From positions 124,001-188,000 of the forward strand of contig JAPDPX010000006.1 in NCBI GenBank assembly GCA_034506255.1: 64,000 nucleotides of DNA, given 5' to 3'. Shown here in pieces: positions 1-9,524 of this stretch. How positions within the stretch are numbered: the stretch's first letter is position 1; each line of letters starts with the position of its first letter. The stretch is from a candidate division KSB1 bacterium (GTDB lineage Bacteria > Zhuqueibacterota > Zhuqueibacteria > Zhuqueibacterales > Zhuqueibacteraceae). Both the position numbers and the translations under genes were made by a program. A model generated the notes under the pieces. That model was given only the letters and a program-made list of their open reading frames with translations, was not told the origin of the DNA and searched no databases.

Positions 1-551
1 TTGTAGACCATCAGGATGGCTTCACCGCCCGGCTTCAGCACACGATGCAGCTCCCGCACCATGGCCGCGGCATCTGCCGTGTATTGCAGCACGCCGTGGG
101 CATAAACCATGTCGAACGAATTGTCTTCAAACTCCAGCGCCTCACCATCCATCACATAAAACTCGCCGGCGGCGCCATTGAGCTGGAAATTTTTGCGCGC
201 CAGCTCGATGGACTGTTGCGCCAAATCCACACCGATGACCAGCGCGCCGCCCCTGGCAAAGCGCAGCAGATCGATGCCCAGGCCGCATCCCACTTCCAGA
301 ATCCGCTGGCCGCGATAGCCGTTGAAATTCACCACCTCGGGCAAATAGCGCAGTTTGTCGAAGCGGTAGGTCTCCAGGTCTTGAAAGAAACCGGCAGTGC
401 CGGGCGGATGTTTGGCCACGGCGAGGTCATGAATATGGGCGTTCCAATAGGCCGCGATGGCCTGCAGCAATTCGCGGTTCCTGCCTGATTTTGCCGGCGG
501 ACGCAGGCTCGTTGCGGATTTCACCTCCGGCGCGGTGAGAAAATCATTCAT
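1..551 (-). CDS. Class I SAM-dependent methyltransferase (partial, C-terminus outside window)
   Basis: Reading down from the ATG at 551 gives a methyltransferase of which about 183 codons are inside the window; the stop lies beyond position 1. Visible motifs are the SAM-binding glycine loop ILEVGCGLGIDLL, the acidic post-I motif VIGVDLA, and the later segments FDMVYAHGVLQYT and RVLKPGGEAILM, which are the classic motifs of UbiE/Methyltransf_11-type enzymes. The substrate cannot be read from sequence. It sits downstream of a radical SAM gene and asnB in the exopolysaccharide locus, so modification of a sugar or a small secreted molecule is plausible but inferred. No strong Shine-Dalgarno is visible ahead of the ATG. 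Confidence 0.9.
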   Translation of the reverse strand, partial: MNDFLTAPEVKSATSLRPPAKSGRNRELLQAIAAYWNAHIHDLAVAKHPPGTAGFFQDLETYRFDKLRYLPEVVNFNGYRGQRILEVGCGLGIDLLRFARGGALVIGVDLAQQSIELARKNFQLNGAAGEFYVMDGEALEFEDNSFDMVYAHGVLQYTADAAAMVRELHRVLKPGGEAILMVY

Positions 552-717
552 GTTGATCCCGAGATTTTGGGTGTCTTCAGCGGGGCGTCCCGCCAATGCC
601 CTGAAACTGCCCGAATTTGAACTGCGATGCTTGGTCGGCGCGCCCTGGGCGGCCCGCACAGGCTGTCGCCCGGCTTGCGGGGTTGCCGGGTGCCACGCAA
701 CAAGCCGCGGCACCGCC

Positions 718-1797
718 TCAGAAATGCTGGGCCAGGGTGAGGATCGGCTTCAACGCCCGATGCAGGCGCAGCGGCGACATGCGCTGCACCGCCAAAGTCA
801 ACGGCACCACACTTTCGAAGAAGCCGGCCGGCACTTCCTGACGCGCGATGCGGCCGCGCACTTCGCGGGCGCGGCGGCCATACCAGATTTCATCGAAACG
901 CTGTTCCCGAATGTTGCCCATCAGTTCGGTTTGCAGTGGATCCGGGTAGATGTTGCCCCGGGGATCGATGCTGGCAAAGGCAAAGCCCGCCACACTGTGC
1001 TGCTGCCAGAGGCGGTCCGGCTGCTCCGTCAGGCTGGCAAATTGGCGGTAGTAGTCGCGATTCATCGGCAGCAGCTCGCCGTACATCTTGAGCACCCGAT
1101 CCACCATGGCTTGCAAGCGGGCGGCATCGCCGGGGCCAAGCGCCAGGTCCTCGTCCACGCGATAGCGCACCGCGGGCCGGTGCAGGGCGGGTTGAAAGGA
1201 CAGCCCCTCGAGGGCGCGCTTTTTCACGAAGCGTGCCATGTTTTCGAGGTCGTACAGATTGGCCTTGTTGATGGTGAAGGCGACGTAGATTTTCGGCCGC
1301 GCATTGCTGCGCAGCGCCTTGAGATTCTCGATCGCCTGGCTGGCGAGATCGAAATAGCCCTTGATGCCGCGCAGGGAATCATTGAGCTCCGGCGTGCTGC
1401 CGTCGAGCGAGATGTAAATCAGGTCCAGCCCGGCGTCGATCAGCTTTTTGGCGCGGCGCTCATTGATCAACAGGCCGTTGGACATCAGGGCGGTGGACAG
1501 ATGATGGCGCTTGGCACAGGCGATCAGCTCGAAAATGTCCTTGCGCAACAGCGGCTCGCCGCCGGTGAAGCACAGGCTCATCACGCCGTTTTCCGCGAGT
1601 TGCCTGATCAAATCCATGCCCTCGGCGGTGGACAGCACCTCCTCGTCCGGCGCCTGCTGCCAGCATTCGCAGGTGCGGCACCGCGCATTGCAAATATAGA
1701 GCACCTCCCACACGGCCTTGATCGGGCCGATGATCGGCTCGTGCTCCCCTCTGGCGAAACGCAGGAGATTTTGCAGATGCTTGACCTGTTTGAGCAT
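718..1797 (-). CDS. Radical SAM protein with SPASM-like tail lacking cysteines
   Basis: This 359-residue protein has the radical SAM CxxxCxxC cluster motif at Cys36, Cys40 and Cys43, followed by the glycine-rich SAM-binding segment CFTGGEPLLRKD and the later strand LIYISLDGS. The C-terminal part (IDPRGNIYPDPLQ, then GNIREQRFDEIWYG) looks like the start of a SPASM domain. However, the position where family members normally have a Cys (YPC) is Asp, and the SPASM cysteine set is absent, so it probably holds only the one 4Fe-4S cluster. It starts 10 bp after the asnB stop and is followed by the methyltransferase, suggesting one transcript. Substrate unknown; peptide or sugar modification are both possible. 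Confidence 0.88.
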   Translation of the reverse strand: MLKQVKHLQNLLRFARGEHEPIIGPIKAVWEVLYICNARCRTCECWQQAPDEEVLSTAEGMDLIRQLAENGVMSLCFTGGEPLLRKDIFELIACAKRHHLSTALMSNGLLINERRAKKLIDAGLDLIYISLDGSTPELNDSLRGIKGYFDLASQAIENLKALRSNARPKIYVAFTINKANLYDLENMARFVKKRALEGLSFQPALHRPAVRYRVDEDLALGPGDAARLQAMVDRVLKMYGELLPMNRDYYRQFASLTEQPDRLWQQHSVAGFAFASIDPRGNIYPDPLQTELMGNIREQRFDEIWYGRRAREVRGRIARQEVPAGFFESVVPLTLAVQRMSPLRLHRALKPILTLAQHF

Positions 1798-1807
1798 GGC
1801 TGCAGTC

Positions 1808-3691
1808 TCAACTCAAATAATGGTCGTGCCAGATGCCGAAGACAGTGAGTGCCCACAAACGGTGGCTGTGATTTTCGCTGCCGCGCAAATGCTCGTCGAT
1901 CAGCCGTTGCACATAGGCGGCATCAAAGAAGCCCTCGCGCTTGAGGCGCGCCGGCGAGAGGACGTCGAGCATGAGCGGCCGCAGTTCCTGCTTCAACCAG
2001 TTTTTGATGGGAATGCTGAAGCCCTCCTTGCCGCGCTTGAGAATCTGCGGTGGCAGCAGATCGGCCATGGCCTGTTTGAGAATCCACTTGCTCTGCTTGC
2101 CGCGCAGCTTGAGCGCGCTGGGGATGGTGGCGGCATACTCGACCACGCGATAATCGAGAAAGGGGGCGCGGGCCTCCAGCGAGACGGCCATGCTCATGCG
2201 GTCCACCTTCACCATGATGTCGTCACAGAGATAGGTCTTCAGGTCGACGTAGAGCTGGCGGTTGAGCGCGTCCTGCGAGTCGGCATTTTGAAAATGATGG
2301 CGCATGAAGTCATAGGCGCCGTGCGGCACATCCACCTCCCGCAGGGCCTCGCCGTAGAGCAGCCGCTTTTCCTGCGCCGCCAGAAAGATCATCCAGCGCA
2401 CGTGCTGCAGGTCTTCGGGATGTTGTGTGCCCTCGACAAAACGCTTGATCTTGTTCAAGGCGCCTTTCTTTTTCTCCGTGGGCGGCAGCCTTTTGACGAC
2501 AGGCGCGACCAGGCCGTGGCGCACGAAAGCCGGCAGGCGGCGGTAGGCGTGATACAGGCGGTCAGCGCGATACGCGTCGTAGCCGGCAAACAACTCGTCC
2601 CCGCCATCGCCGCTTAACACCACGGTCACGTGCTCGCGCGCCATCTTCGCCACGAGATAGGTGGGAAAGATCGAAAAGTCGCCGAGCGGTTCGTCGAGAT
2701 GGCGGACGAGCTTCTCGGTCAGCTCCAGGGCATTGGGCCGCAGGATGAATTCTTTGTGATCGGTGCGGTAATGCCGGGCGATCGCCCGCGCATACTCCAG
2801 CTCGTTGTAACTGCCTTCTTCGAAGCCGATGGAGAACGTCTTGACCGGCTGGTTCATGGCGCGCGCCATCAGGGCCACGACGCAGCTCGAATCGATGCCG
2901 CCGGAGAGAAAGGCGCCGAGCGGCACTTCGCTCATCAGGCGGATTTTCACGGCATCCTGCAGCAGTTCCACCAGGCCCTGTTGCAGTTCTGCGGCATGAT
3001 AGCCATTCTCGCGGAAATGCAGGTCCCAATAACGGCGCAATTCGATTTTGCCGTCGGCCTTGATCAACAGCGAATGGCCGGCGGGCAGTTTCTTGAGGTC
3101 GGCGAGAATGGTGTGCGGTGCCGGCACGTATTCATAAGTGAGATAGAGATCCAGGGCTTCCGGTGAAATCCGGCGCGGCACCCCCTGCGCCTGCAGCAGG
3201 CTTTTCATCTCGGAGGCAAACAGGAAACGATCGCGGCCGGCATAATAATACAGCGGCTTTTTGCCCATGCGGTCGCGCGCGAGAAACAGCGACCGCTGGC
3301 GCGTGTCCCAGATGGCGAAGCCGAACATGCCATTGAGCTTGCCGGGGCAGTCCACGCCGTATTCTTCATAGGCATGCAAAATTGCTTCGGTGTCGGATTT
3401 GGTTTTGAAGCGGTGGCCACGGCGTTCCAGCTCGGCACGCAGCGCGAGATAATTGTAAACTTCGCCATTGTAGACAATCCACAAGGTGCCGTCTTCATTG
3501 CTGATGGGCTGCTGCCCGCTGGACAAATCGATGATGCTGAGCCGGCGCATGGCCATGCCGATTTGGTCGCTGTAATAGAAGCCTTCTTCATCCGGGCCGC
3601 GGTGAAAGAGGGCGTCGTTCATCCGGCGTAGTTCCTCCGGCACCACCGTCTGCGACGGCGAGAAGGTCATGATTCCGCAAATACCGCACAT
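1808..3691 (-). CDS. asnB: Asparagine synthase (glutamine-hydrolysing)
   Basis: This 627-residue enzyme begins MCGICGI, so after removal of Met the Cys2 nucleophile of the class II glutamine amidotransferase domain is exposed. The N-terminal glutaminase domain carries RGPDEEGF and the YNGEVYN strand. The C-terminal synthetase domain has the PP-loop SGGIDSS at residues 263-269 and the conserved LSGDGGDELFAGYD. It would convert aspartate to asparagine with ATP and glutamine. AsnB paralogues are common in capsule and exopolysaccharide clusters, where some amidate sugar or peptide carboxylates instead, so biosynthetic asparagine formation is not assured. It lies between a GT4 glycosyltransferase and a radical SAM gene on the same strand. 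Confidence 0.95.
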   Translation of the reverse strand: MCGICGIMTFSPSQTVVPEELRRMNDALFHRGPDEEGFYYSDQIGMAMRRLSIIDLSSGQQPISNEDGTLWIVYNGEVYNYLALRAELERRGHRFKTKSDTEAILHAYEEYGVDCPGKLNGMFGFAIWDTRQRSLFLARDRMGKKPLYYYAGRDRFLFASEMKSLLQAQGVPRRISPEALDLYLTYEYVPAPHTILADLKKLPAGHSLLIKADGKIELRRYWDLHFRENGYHAAELQQGLVELLQDAVKIRLMSEVPLGAFLSGGIDSSCVVALMARAMNQPVKTFSIGFEEGSYNELEYARAIARHYRTDHKEFILRPNALELTEKLVRHLDEPLGDFSIFPTYLVAKMAREHVTVVLSGDGGDELFAGYDAYRADRLYHAYRRLPAFVRHGLVAPVVKRLPPTEKKKGALNKIKRFVEGTQHPEDLQHVRWMIFLAAQEKRLLYGEALREVDVPHGAYDFMRHHFQNADSQDALNRQLYVDLKTYLCDDIMVKVDRMSMAVSLEARAPFLDYRVVEYAATIPSALKLRGKQSKWILKQAMADLLPPQILKRGKEGFSIPIKNWLKQELRPLMLDVLSPARLKREGFFDAAYVQRLIDEHLRGSENHSHRLWALTVFGIWHDHYLS

Positions 3692-3776
3692 GAATTGTCA
3701 ATACCTCGGCAAAGAGTCCGTTGCTCCCCTTCCGCCACCGGCGTGTGACGGCTGCAGACCGGCCGGGTGGCCGCCC

Positions 3777-4964
3777 TCATGACGACTGGCCGCGGGGAAG
3801 TGACTGCAGATAGTCATAGACTTCGGCCGTTTTGCGCAAATAAGCCGCATAGCTGTATTCCTGTTCGGCGAGTGCCCGCGCCTTGCGGCCGAGCGCCTCG
3901 CCCAATTGCCGGTCGCGCAACACCCGCAGCAAGCCGCTGGCGAAAGCTTCGGGCTTGCAGTCGGTCAACACCGCCACCTCCGCATTCAACACCTGGGTGT
4001 GGGTGAGATGATTGGTGGCGACGATCGGCACACCGGAGCGCAAGTAGGAATAAATTTTCAGCGGCGTGTTGTTCCCTTCCAGCCGCGGAGACACCAGCAC
4101 CTGCGCCAGCCGCATGAACTGCGGAATTTCCTCCGGCGGCCGCTGGCCGGTGAAAATGAACTTGTCGGCCACGCCCAACTGTTTGGCTTTTTCCTGATTG
4201 TCGCGCACCTGCTCCGGCTTGCCGCCCACCACGAGAAAACGCGTTTGCGGCTGCTCCTTCACCACCCGCGCGCTGCAAGCGAGCAGCAGGTCCAGCCCTT
4301 GATAAGGTTCGAGCGTGCCGGTGTACAACACCACCGTCTCGCCATTGAGGCGGTAACGCTGCTTGAGTTCCTGCAGATCGACCGACGTGCCGAACACGTC
4401 GCTGTTGTCGGCGACATTTTCAATGAGCTTGTTAAACTTGTCGGGAAAGCGCTCGCGCACGTAGTGATGCAGCTCGGGGCAAATGGTGATCACTGCCTGC
4501 GCACTGTTGATGGTGGCCGCCTCCAGCCGCTCGAACAGGCGCACCAGCAGCGGGTTTTGGCTGTATTTGAAATTGGACAACTGCTGCGGCAGGCTGGAGT
4601 GCATGTCATACAGATGGGGCAGGCCGAATTGCCGGCTCAGGCGAATGCCCATGAAACCCGCCTCTTCGTGGGTGTGCAACAGCTCATAGCGGTTTTGTCG
4701 CAGCAAGGCGAGCGCACGGCGATAGACAAAAACATCCAGCAGCAGCTTGTGCAGCGAAGGTCCGATGGCAATTTCCTTGATGAATTTCACGCCGGCAGCG
4801 CGCCGAATCTGCACATTCTCGATCGCGACATTCTGGCCGAGATGATAGGTAACCAGGTCGATCTTGTGGCCCAAACGCGAGAGGGCGCGCAAACGATGCA
4901 GCACACTGAATGGCGTGCCACGGGGTTGGAAAAAAGGCTGGGGCGCAATCATCAAGACGTACAT
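3777..4964 (-). CDS. GT4-family glycosyltransferase
   Basis: The protein of about 395 residues has a GT-B fold signature. The N-terminus MYVLMIAPQPFFQPRGTPFS includes the glycine/proline loop used by GT4 enzymes, and the C-terminal nucleotide-sugar site reads EGNNTPLKIYSYLRSGVPIV, with the typical glutamate. The frame is open upstream to 5063, but the ATG at 4964 is chosen because family homology begins there and the preceding 33 residues are not family-like. Its likely role is adding a sugar to the lipid-linked exopolysaccharide repeat on the cytoplasmic face. Donor and acceptor are unknown. It is separated from ugd by a 402-bp gap, so it may have its own promoter. Confidence 0.9.
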   Translation of the reverse strand: MYVLMIAPQPFFQPRGTPFSVLHRLRALSRLGHKIDLVTYHLGQNVAIENVQIRRAAGVKFIKEIAIGPSLHKLLLDVFVYRRALALLRQNRYELLHTHEEAGFMGIRLSRQFGLPHLYDMHSSLPQQLSNFKYSQNPLLVRLFERLEAATINSAQAVITICPELHHYVRERFPDKFNKLIENVADNSDVFGTSVDLQELKQRYRLNGETVVLYTGTLEPYQGLDLLLACSARVVKEQPQTRFLVVGGKPEQVRDNQEKAKQLGVADKFIFTGQRPPEEIPQFMRLAQVLVSPRLEGNNTPLKIYSYLRSGVPIVATNHLTHTQVLNAEVAVLTDCKPEAFASGLLRVLRDRQLGEALGRKARALAEQEYSYAAYLRKTAEVYDYLQSLPRGQSS

Positions 4965-5366
4965 AAGGATCCGGCCTATGGTCTTTGCGAGTGAATCCTG
5001 TGTAAATCTGCTCTCACATTTTAGCAACACTGATGCCAGTGCCGGTGCCCGAAATTCGTGCAATCGGGGGGCATTTTACGGCGGTTAGGCGCGATCAGGA
5101 GGTGAAATCAGCGGAGGAGGTGGCTTGAGGTGTTCAGCGCGTGTGCCAGCCTGAAACGATGTCTTTGTGTGACACACGTAAAAAAGGGGTGGCAGCCCTG
5201 CCGGAAACCAGCCGCCTTCCGCCCCGCACCGACACCCGCCCGAACCTTCCGAAGTGACAATCCTGCGCGATACTGGGAAGTTGTCGTCGAGCATGTGCCG
5301 AAAGCCGATTGCAGAAGGCATCCCTGCGATCCGGATCAGCCTGCCACCCCAAATGTTTGGCTTGTG
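4965..5366. other. Intergenic region upstream of the GT4 gene
   Basis: 402 bp with no convincing gene. Short ORFs here lack homology-like features and good ribosome sites. An 11-bp odd palindrome GTGTGACACAC lies at 5167-5177 and could be a regulator site. No clear -35/-10 pair or terminator was found on the minus strand. Confidence 0.5.
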
Positions 5367-6665
5367 TCAGCGGCCGACGCAGAAATACTTGATGCCCTTG
5401 TCGGCCATTTTGTGCGGCTCATAAATGTTGCGCAGGTCGATGACCAGCGGCGTGCGCAACAGAGTCTTGACCTTGTTCAGGTCCAGGCTGCGGAATTGAT
5501 TCCATTCGGTGATGAAAACCAGGGCGTCCGCGCCCTCCATGATTTCGTAAGCATCCCGGCCGTAGGTCACCTGGGGCAGAAGTTTGCGGGCTTCGGGGAC
5601 CGCCACAGGATCATAAGCACGTACCACGGCGCCCTCGGCGAGCAGGGCGCGAATAATGTCCACTGCCGGGGCCTCACGCATGTCATCGGTGTTGGGTTTG
5701 AAGGACAGCCCCAGGACGGCGATGGTCTTGCCCTTCACTCCGCCGGTTGCCTGTTTGATCTTCTGCACCATGAAGCGGCGCTGCTGCTCATTCACCCGCA
5801 CCGCCGCTTCGACGATTTGAAAACGGTAATCATGTTGCTGCGCGATGGCGAGCAGGGCGCGGGTGTCTTTGGGGAAGCAGGAACCGCCATAGCCGGGGCC
5901 GGCGTGCAGAAATTTCGTCCCGATGCGGTTGTCCAGGCCCATCCCTTTGGCCACGTCATGGACGTCCGCCCCCACCCGCTCGCAGATGGTGGCGACTTCG
6001 TTGATGAAGCTCACCTTGGTGGCCAGGAAAGCGTTGGCGGCATACTTGGTCAGCTCGGCGCTGGCGAGATTGGTCATCACGATCGGGGTTTCGATCAGGT
6101 AAAGCGGCGAATACAAATCTTTCATGATTGCCATTGCTTCGCTGTCTTCCGCACCAATAACCACGCGATTGGGACGCATGAAGTCCTCGATGGCCGAACC
6201 CTCCCGCAGGAATTCGGGATTGGAGACCACCGAAAAATGAATGGGCGCGGGCTGATGCTCCTGAATCACTTTCTTGATCCACTTGCCGGCGCCCACCGGC
6301 ACGGTGCTTTTGTTGACAATGACTTTGTACCCGTTCATGTAGCGGGCAATATCCCTGGCCACCGTCTCGACGTAACGCAAATCGGCGGAGCCGTCCTCCG
6401 CGGCGGGCGTCCCCACTGCAATGAAAATGACCAGCGCGTTTTCCACCGCGCGTTTCAAATCGGTGGTGAAGGACAGCCGGCCGGCCCTGACATTTTGTGC
6501 CACCAGCGTCTCCAGACCGGGTTCATAGATCGGCATTTCGCCGGCTTGCAGCCGGGCGATTTTCGCCTGATCATTGTCGACGCAGACCACTTCATTGCCA
6601 AATTCGGCAAAGCAGGTGCCGGTCACCAGACCGACATAACCCGTGCCGATCATGCAGATGTGCAT
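5367..6665 (-). CDS. ugd: UDP-glucose 6-dehydrogenase
   Basis: This 432-residue enzyme oxidises UDP-glucose to UDP-glucuronate with two NAD+. The N-terminal Rossmann motif is MHICMIGTGYVGLVTG. The active-site segment GPGYGGSCFPKDTRAL places the catalytic cysteine at residue 263, close to the usual position, and the C-terminal UDP-binding domain contains GLSFKPNTDDMREAP. The length is typical of the family. UDP-glucuronate is the substrate of the epimerase-like gene two places upstream in the same locus, so the pair can supply glucuronate and galacturonate donors for the polysaccharide. A 363-bp gap separates it from the sugar-phosphate transferase gene. Confidence 0.96.
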   Translation of the reverse strand: MHICMIGTGYVGLVTGTCFAEFGNEVVCVDNDQAKIARLQAGEMPIYEPGLETLVAQNVRAGRLSFTTDLKRAVENALVIFIAVGTPAAEDGSADLRYVETVARDIARYMNGYKVIVNKSTVPVGAGKWIKKVIQEHQPAPIHFSVVSNPEFLREGSAIEDFMRPNRVVIGAEDSEAMAIMKDLYSPLYLIETPIVMTNLASAELTKYAANAFLATKVSFINEVATICERVGADVHDVAKGMGLDNRIGTKFLHAGPGYGGSCFPKDTRALLAIAQQHDYRFQIVEAAVRVNEQQRRFMVQKIKQATGGVKGKTIAVLGLSFKPNTDDMREAPAVDIIRALLAEGAVVRAYDPVAVPEARKLLPQVTYGRDAYEIMEGADALVFITEWNQFRSLDLNKVKTLLRTPLVIDLRNIYEPHKMADKGIKYFCVGR

Positions 6666-7028
6666 ATCCGTGCTCGCTGATGATATAACGTTGAGTTGGC
6701 ATCGCCACCCCCAAATGTCATTCCGTAAGCATTTGTCATGTGCATTTGCACACCCATTATGATGAAAATGTCTGCAAGCAGGCTGGAAGCCTGCGCTACG
6801 GCATTTTCGGGGAAATCTTTTTGAGTGGTTGGGATAATGTTACAACAGGCTTCACTCCCAGAACTGGGGAAGATTCCTCCGAAGTAACAGTTTTGAGTTG
6901 CGGAGCGGATTTGAGAACGCAACGTTGTCGTACGAAGTTGACTCATTCACAGCAGGTCAATTAAATACCGGCAAAGGCGGGCAGCCGCAGAGGCCAAAAA
7001 CACGCCACCACCGCCCCGGTGGGCGGCT
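6666..7028. other. Intergenic region upstream of ugd, with a REP-like palindrome
   Basis: 363 bp without a supported gene. A plus-strand ORF at 6740-6964 runs through it but is largely made of the repeat-like sequence and has no family features. The segment 6778-6794 is a perfect inverted repeat (GCAGGCT, loop GGA, AGCCTGC), resembling a dispersed intergenic palindrome. Confidence 0.55.
6778..6794. repeat. REP-like palindrome
   Basis: Perfect 7-bp stem GCAGGCT / AGCCTGC around the loop GGA, followed by GCTACGG. From memory this text resembles short intergenic palindromes scattered in many environmental genomes. Only this one clean copy is seen here; a related arrangement (GGGAGCCTGGAACAGCG) occurs near 61760. 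Copy number elsewhere is unknown. Confidence 0.4.
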
Positions 7029-8486
7029 TCAGCTCGCGCCATAGCCGAACAGGACGACAAACACGGTCTTGGCCATGATTTTGAAATCGAGCCAGAGCGA
7101 CCAGTTGTCGATGTACTCCATGTCCATCTCCATCCACTTTTCGAAGCCGATTTGATTGCGGCCGCTCACCTGCCAGATGCAGGTCAAACCCGGCTTGAGG
7201 GAGAGGCGGCGGCGCTGCCAGTGTTTGTACAGTTCGACTTCGACTGCCAGCGGCGGCCGCGGCCCGACAAAGCTCATGTCGCCCTTCAGCACATTGAACA
7301 ACTGTGGCAACTCATCGAGCGAGGATTTGCGCAGAATGCGGCCGATGGCGGTGATGCGGGGATCGCGCTTGATCTTGAACACCGGGCCGTCCATTTCGTT
7401 CATCTTTTCCAGCTCGCGCTTGCGCATCTCGGCATTGACCACCATCGAGCGGAATTTGTAAAGCGTGAACGTCCGGCCGTTCATACCGCAGCGCGTTTGT
7501 TTGAACAGCACCGGCCCGCGCGAGGTGAGTTTGATGGCGAGCGCGATCAGCACGAACACCGGCGAGAGCAGCAGGATCAACACCAGCGCCAGCACCACGT
7601 CCAGCACGCGTTTGACGAACAACTGCCAGGCCTGTGCGCTGAAGGTTTCGAACTCCAGCAGGGGGAAGCCGCTGAAGTCGGTCTGCCGCACGGTGGCGAT
7701 GCGCAGGTTGTAAAGATCCATCGAAATGCTGGTGGGAATGCCCTCCCGCTCACAGGCAAGAATGGCCTCGTCGATGCGATTGAGCCACAGCCGCGGCACC
7801 ACGAAGATCACCCGGTCGATGACCTTGCGGTGGAGGATGAAGGGAATGTCCTGCAGCCGACCGAGCACGCGGTAGCCTTCGATCTCCTTGCCGAACATGC
7901 CATGATCGTCATCGATCAGGCCGACGATGTTGAGGCCCCAGGAGGAATGCGACTTCACCGTGCGGATAAATTCCCGCGCCCGCTTGCCGGTGCCCACAAT
8001 CAACAGGTTGATGTGGTTGTAGCCGCGGCTGTGAATGTAATCGAGAAACAGGTTGAGCAGATAGCGCTCGAACAGCAGCAGGACGATGGTGATGCCCCAA
8101 AAGGTGGCGATGAACAGGCGGCTGGTGAGAAACAATTGAAAGGCGAAAATGGGCGTGCCCACCATCAGCAGGGTGACCGCCCCGGCGAGAAAAATTTGCC
8201 AGATGCTGCGGGCCAGCGTCTTGGTGCGAAAGTCGCGGTAGGCGCCGATGAAGCTGAGCGTGGCGATCCAAATCAGCAGGCAAAAGCCGAGCAGCACCCG
8301 GTTTTTCTGGGCAAAATAAAGCAAACCCTCCAGGTCGGGCGAGACCGCAAAGGCCATCTCACCCAGTTGGTAAACCTCACGCAGGTGAAAACTGACAAAG
8401 TAGGAAATGACGAACGCGAGCAGAATGACGGCTGCGTCAATCATCCTGACCAGATTGCTGAGAAACGCCTGTTTCTCCCGAACCAT
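7029..8486 (-). CDS. Exopolysaccharide polyprenyl glycosylphosphotransferase
   Basis: This 485-residue membrane enzyme has four to five hydrophobic segments in the first 150 residues, a central nucleotide-binding-like region (IVGTGKRAREFI), a further transmembrane segment, and the C-terminal bacterial sugar transferase domain. That domain shows the hallmark FKQTRCGMNGRTFTLYKFRS, KSSLDELPQLFNVLKGDMS, VGPRPPL and KPGLTCIWQVSGRN. WcaJ/WbaP-type enzymes transfer hexose-1-phosphate from a UDP-sugar to undecaprenyl phosphate, the priming step of exopolysaccharide synthesis at the inner membrane. A good ribosome site (GGTGAGG) stands about 7 nt before the ATG at 8486. The specific sugar is not determinable. 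Confidence 0.93.
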   Translation of the reverse strand: MVREKQAFLSNLVRMIDAAVILLAFVISYFVSFHLREVYQLGEMAFAVSPDLEGLLYFAQKNRVLLGFCLLIWIATLSFIGAYRDFRTKTLARSIWQIFLAGAVTLLMVGTPIFAFQLFLTSRLFIATFWGITIVLLLFERYLLNLFLDYIHSRGYNHINLLIVGTGKRAREFIRTVKSHSSWGLNIVGLIDDDHGMFGKEIEGYRVLGRLQDIPFILHRKVIDRVIFVVPRLWLNRIDEAILACEREGIPTSISMDLYNLRIATVRQTDFSGFPLLEFETFSAQAWQLFVKRVLDVVLALVLILLLSPVFVLIALAIKLTSRGPVLFKQTRCGMNGRTFTLYKFRSMVVNAEMRKRELEKMNEMDGPVFKIKRDPRITAIGRILRKSSLDELPQLFNVLKGDMSFVGPRPPLAVEVELYKHWQRRRLSLKPGLTCIWQVSGRNQIGFEKWMEMDMEYIDNWSLWLDFKIMAKTVFVVLFGYGAS

Positions 8487-8535
8487 GTTGCAACCTCACC
8501 TTCCCGGACCGCGCGCGGTCGTTGCCGGAGACTTG

Positions 8536-9495
8536 CTACTTTTGCACGGGATGGTTCTGCCGGTACCATTCCACGAATTGTCGCACCCCCTCCTGAATAT
8601 CGACGCGGGGCGCGTAGCCGATTTCGCGTCGTGCCTTGCTGATGTCCGCATAGGTAATGGGGACATCGCCGGGCTGCGGCGGCAGATGCTCGATGACGGC
8701 CCGCTTGCCCAAATATTCCTGAATCAAACCGATCAGCGAAAGCAGGTCGATCGTGCGCGATTCACCCAGATTATAAATGTGATAAGACGTGCAGTGTGCG
8801 ATGGCGGCCTCGATGCCATCGACAATATCGGAGATGAAGGTGTAGTCCCGCCGGCTCGAGCCGTCGCCATAGACCGGCACCCGTTCGTCGTTGGCGATCA
8901 GGCGGGTGAATTTGTGGATCGCCATGTCCGGTCGCTGGCGCGGCCCATACACCGTGAAAAAGCGCAGACAGGTGACCTTGAGTTGGTAGAGATGGTGATA
9001 GGTGTAACAGATTTGCTCGCCGGCTTTCTTGGTCGCGGCGTAGGGGCTGATGGGATAATCCACCGTGTCGCTCTCGGAAAACGGGACTTTGCCGTTTTCC
9101 CCATAAACCGAGGAGGAGGAGCCGAAGATGAACTTCGGCACCCCGGCCTGGCGTGCCATCTCCAGCAGGTTGAGCGTGCCCTCCATGTTGACCTTTTCAT
9201 AAAGCAGTGGCTGGGCTATGGAAGGCCGCACGCCGGCGCGCGCCGCCAGGTGAATGATGATGTCGAAACGGTGCTCGCGAAAGAGCCGTTCGAGTGTGTC
9301 CCGCTCCAAAATATCGCCTTCAAACAGAGTGTAGGCGGGGTGGGACAGCAACGGCGCAATGTTGCGGCGTTTGATGGCTGGGTCGTAGTAGTCGTTGAAA
9401 TTGTCGAGGTTCACCAGCGCATGGCCGCGCGCCAGCAGGCGTTCACTCAGGTGTGAGCCGATGAAGCCGGCGCCGCCGGTCAGAAGACATTTCAT
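8536..9495 (-). CDS. NAD-dependent epimerase/dehydratase, UDP-glucuronate 4-epimerase-like
   Basis: This 319-residue extended short-chain dehydrogenase has the NAD-binding motif GGAGFIGSH near residues 7-15 and the catalytic Tyr152/Lys156 pair in SPYAATKKAGEQ. The segment NFNDYYDPAIKRRNI is characteristic of UDP-glucuronate 4-epimerases of the CapI/LspL type. It would interconvert UDP-glucuronate and UDP-galacturonate. Two adjacent starts are possible, GTG at 9498 and ATG at 9495; the ATG has AAAGG about 8 nt upstream and is preferred. Ugd, in the same locus, makes the predicted substrate. Confidence 0.92.
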   Translation of the reverse strand: MKCLLTGGAGFIGSHLSERLLARGHALVNLDNFNDYYDPAIKRRNIAPLLSHPAYTLFEGDILERDTLERLFREHRFDIIIHLAARAGVRPSIAQPLLYEKVNMEGTLNLLEMARQAGVPKFIFGSSSSVYGENGKVPFSESDTVDYPISPYAATKKAGEQICYTYHHLYQLKVTCLRFFTVYGPRQRPDMAIHKFTRLIANDERVPVYGDGSSRRDYTFISDIVDGIEAAIAHCTSYHIYNLGESRTIDLLSLIGLIQEYLGKRAVIEHLPPQPGDVPITYADISKARREIGYAPRVDIQEGVRQFVEWYRQNHPVQK

Positions 9496-9524
9496 CACTC
9501 TGCCTTTTGCAAAAGTACTTGCGA

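Noticed and set aside
457..1848. 463-residue plus-strand ORF opposite the radical SAM gene
   Set aside because: Shadow of the radical SAM gene on the other strand; no motif or ribosome site.
6740..6964. 74-residue ORF across the palindrome upstream of ugd
   Set aside because: Much of it is the GCAGGCTGGAAGCCTGC repeat; no family features.
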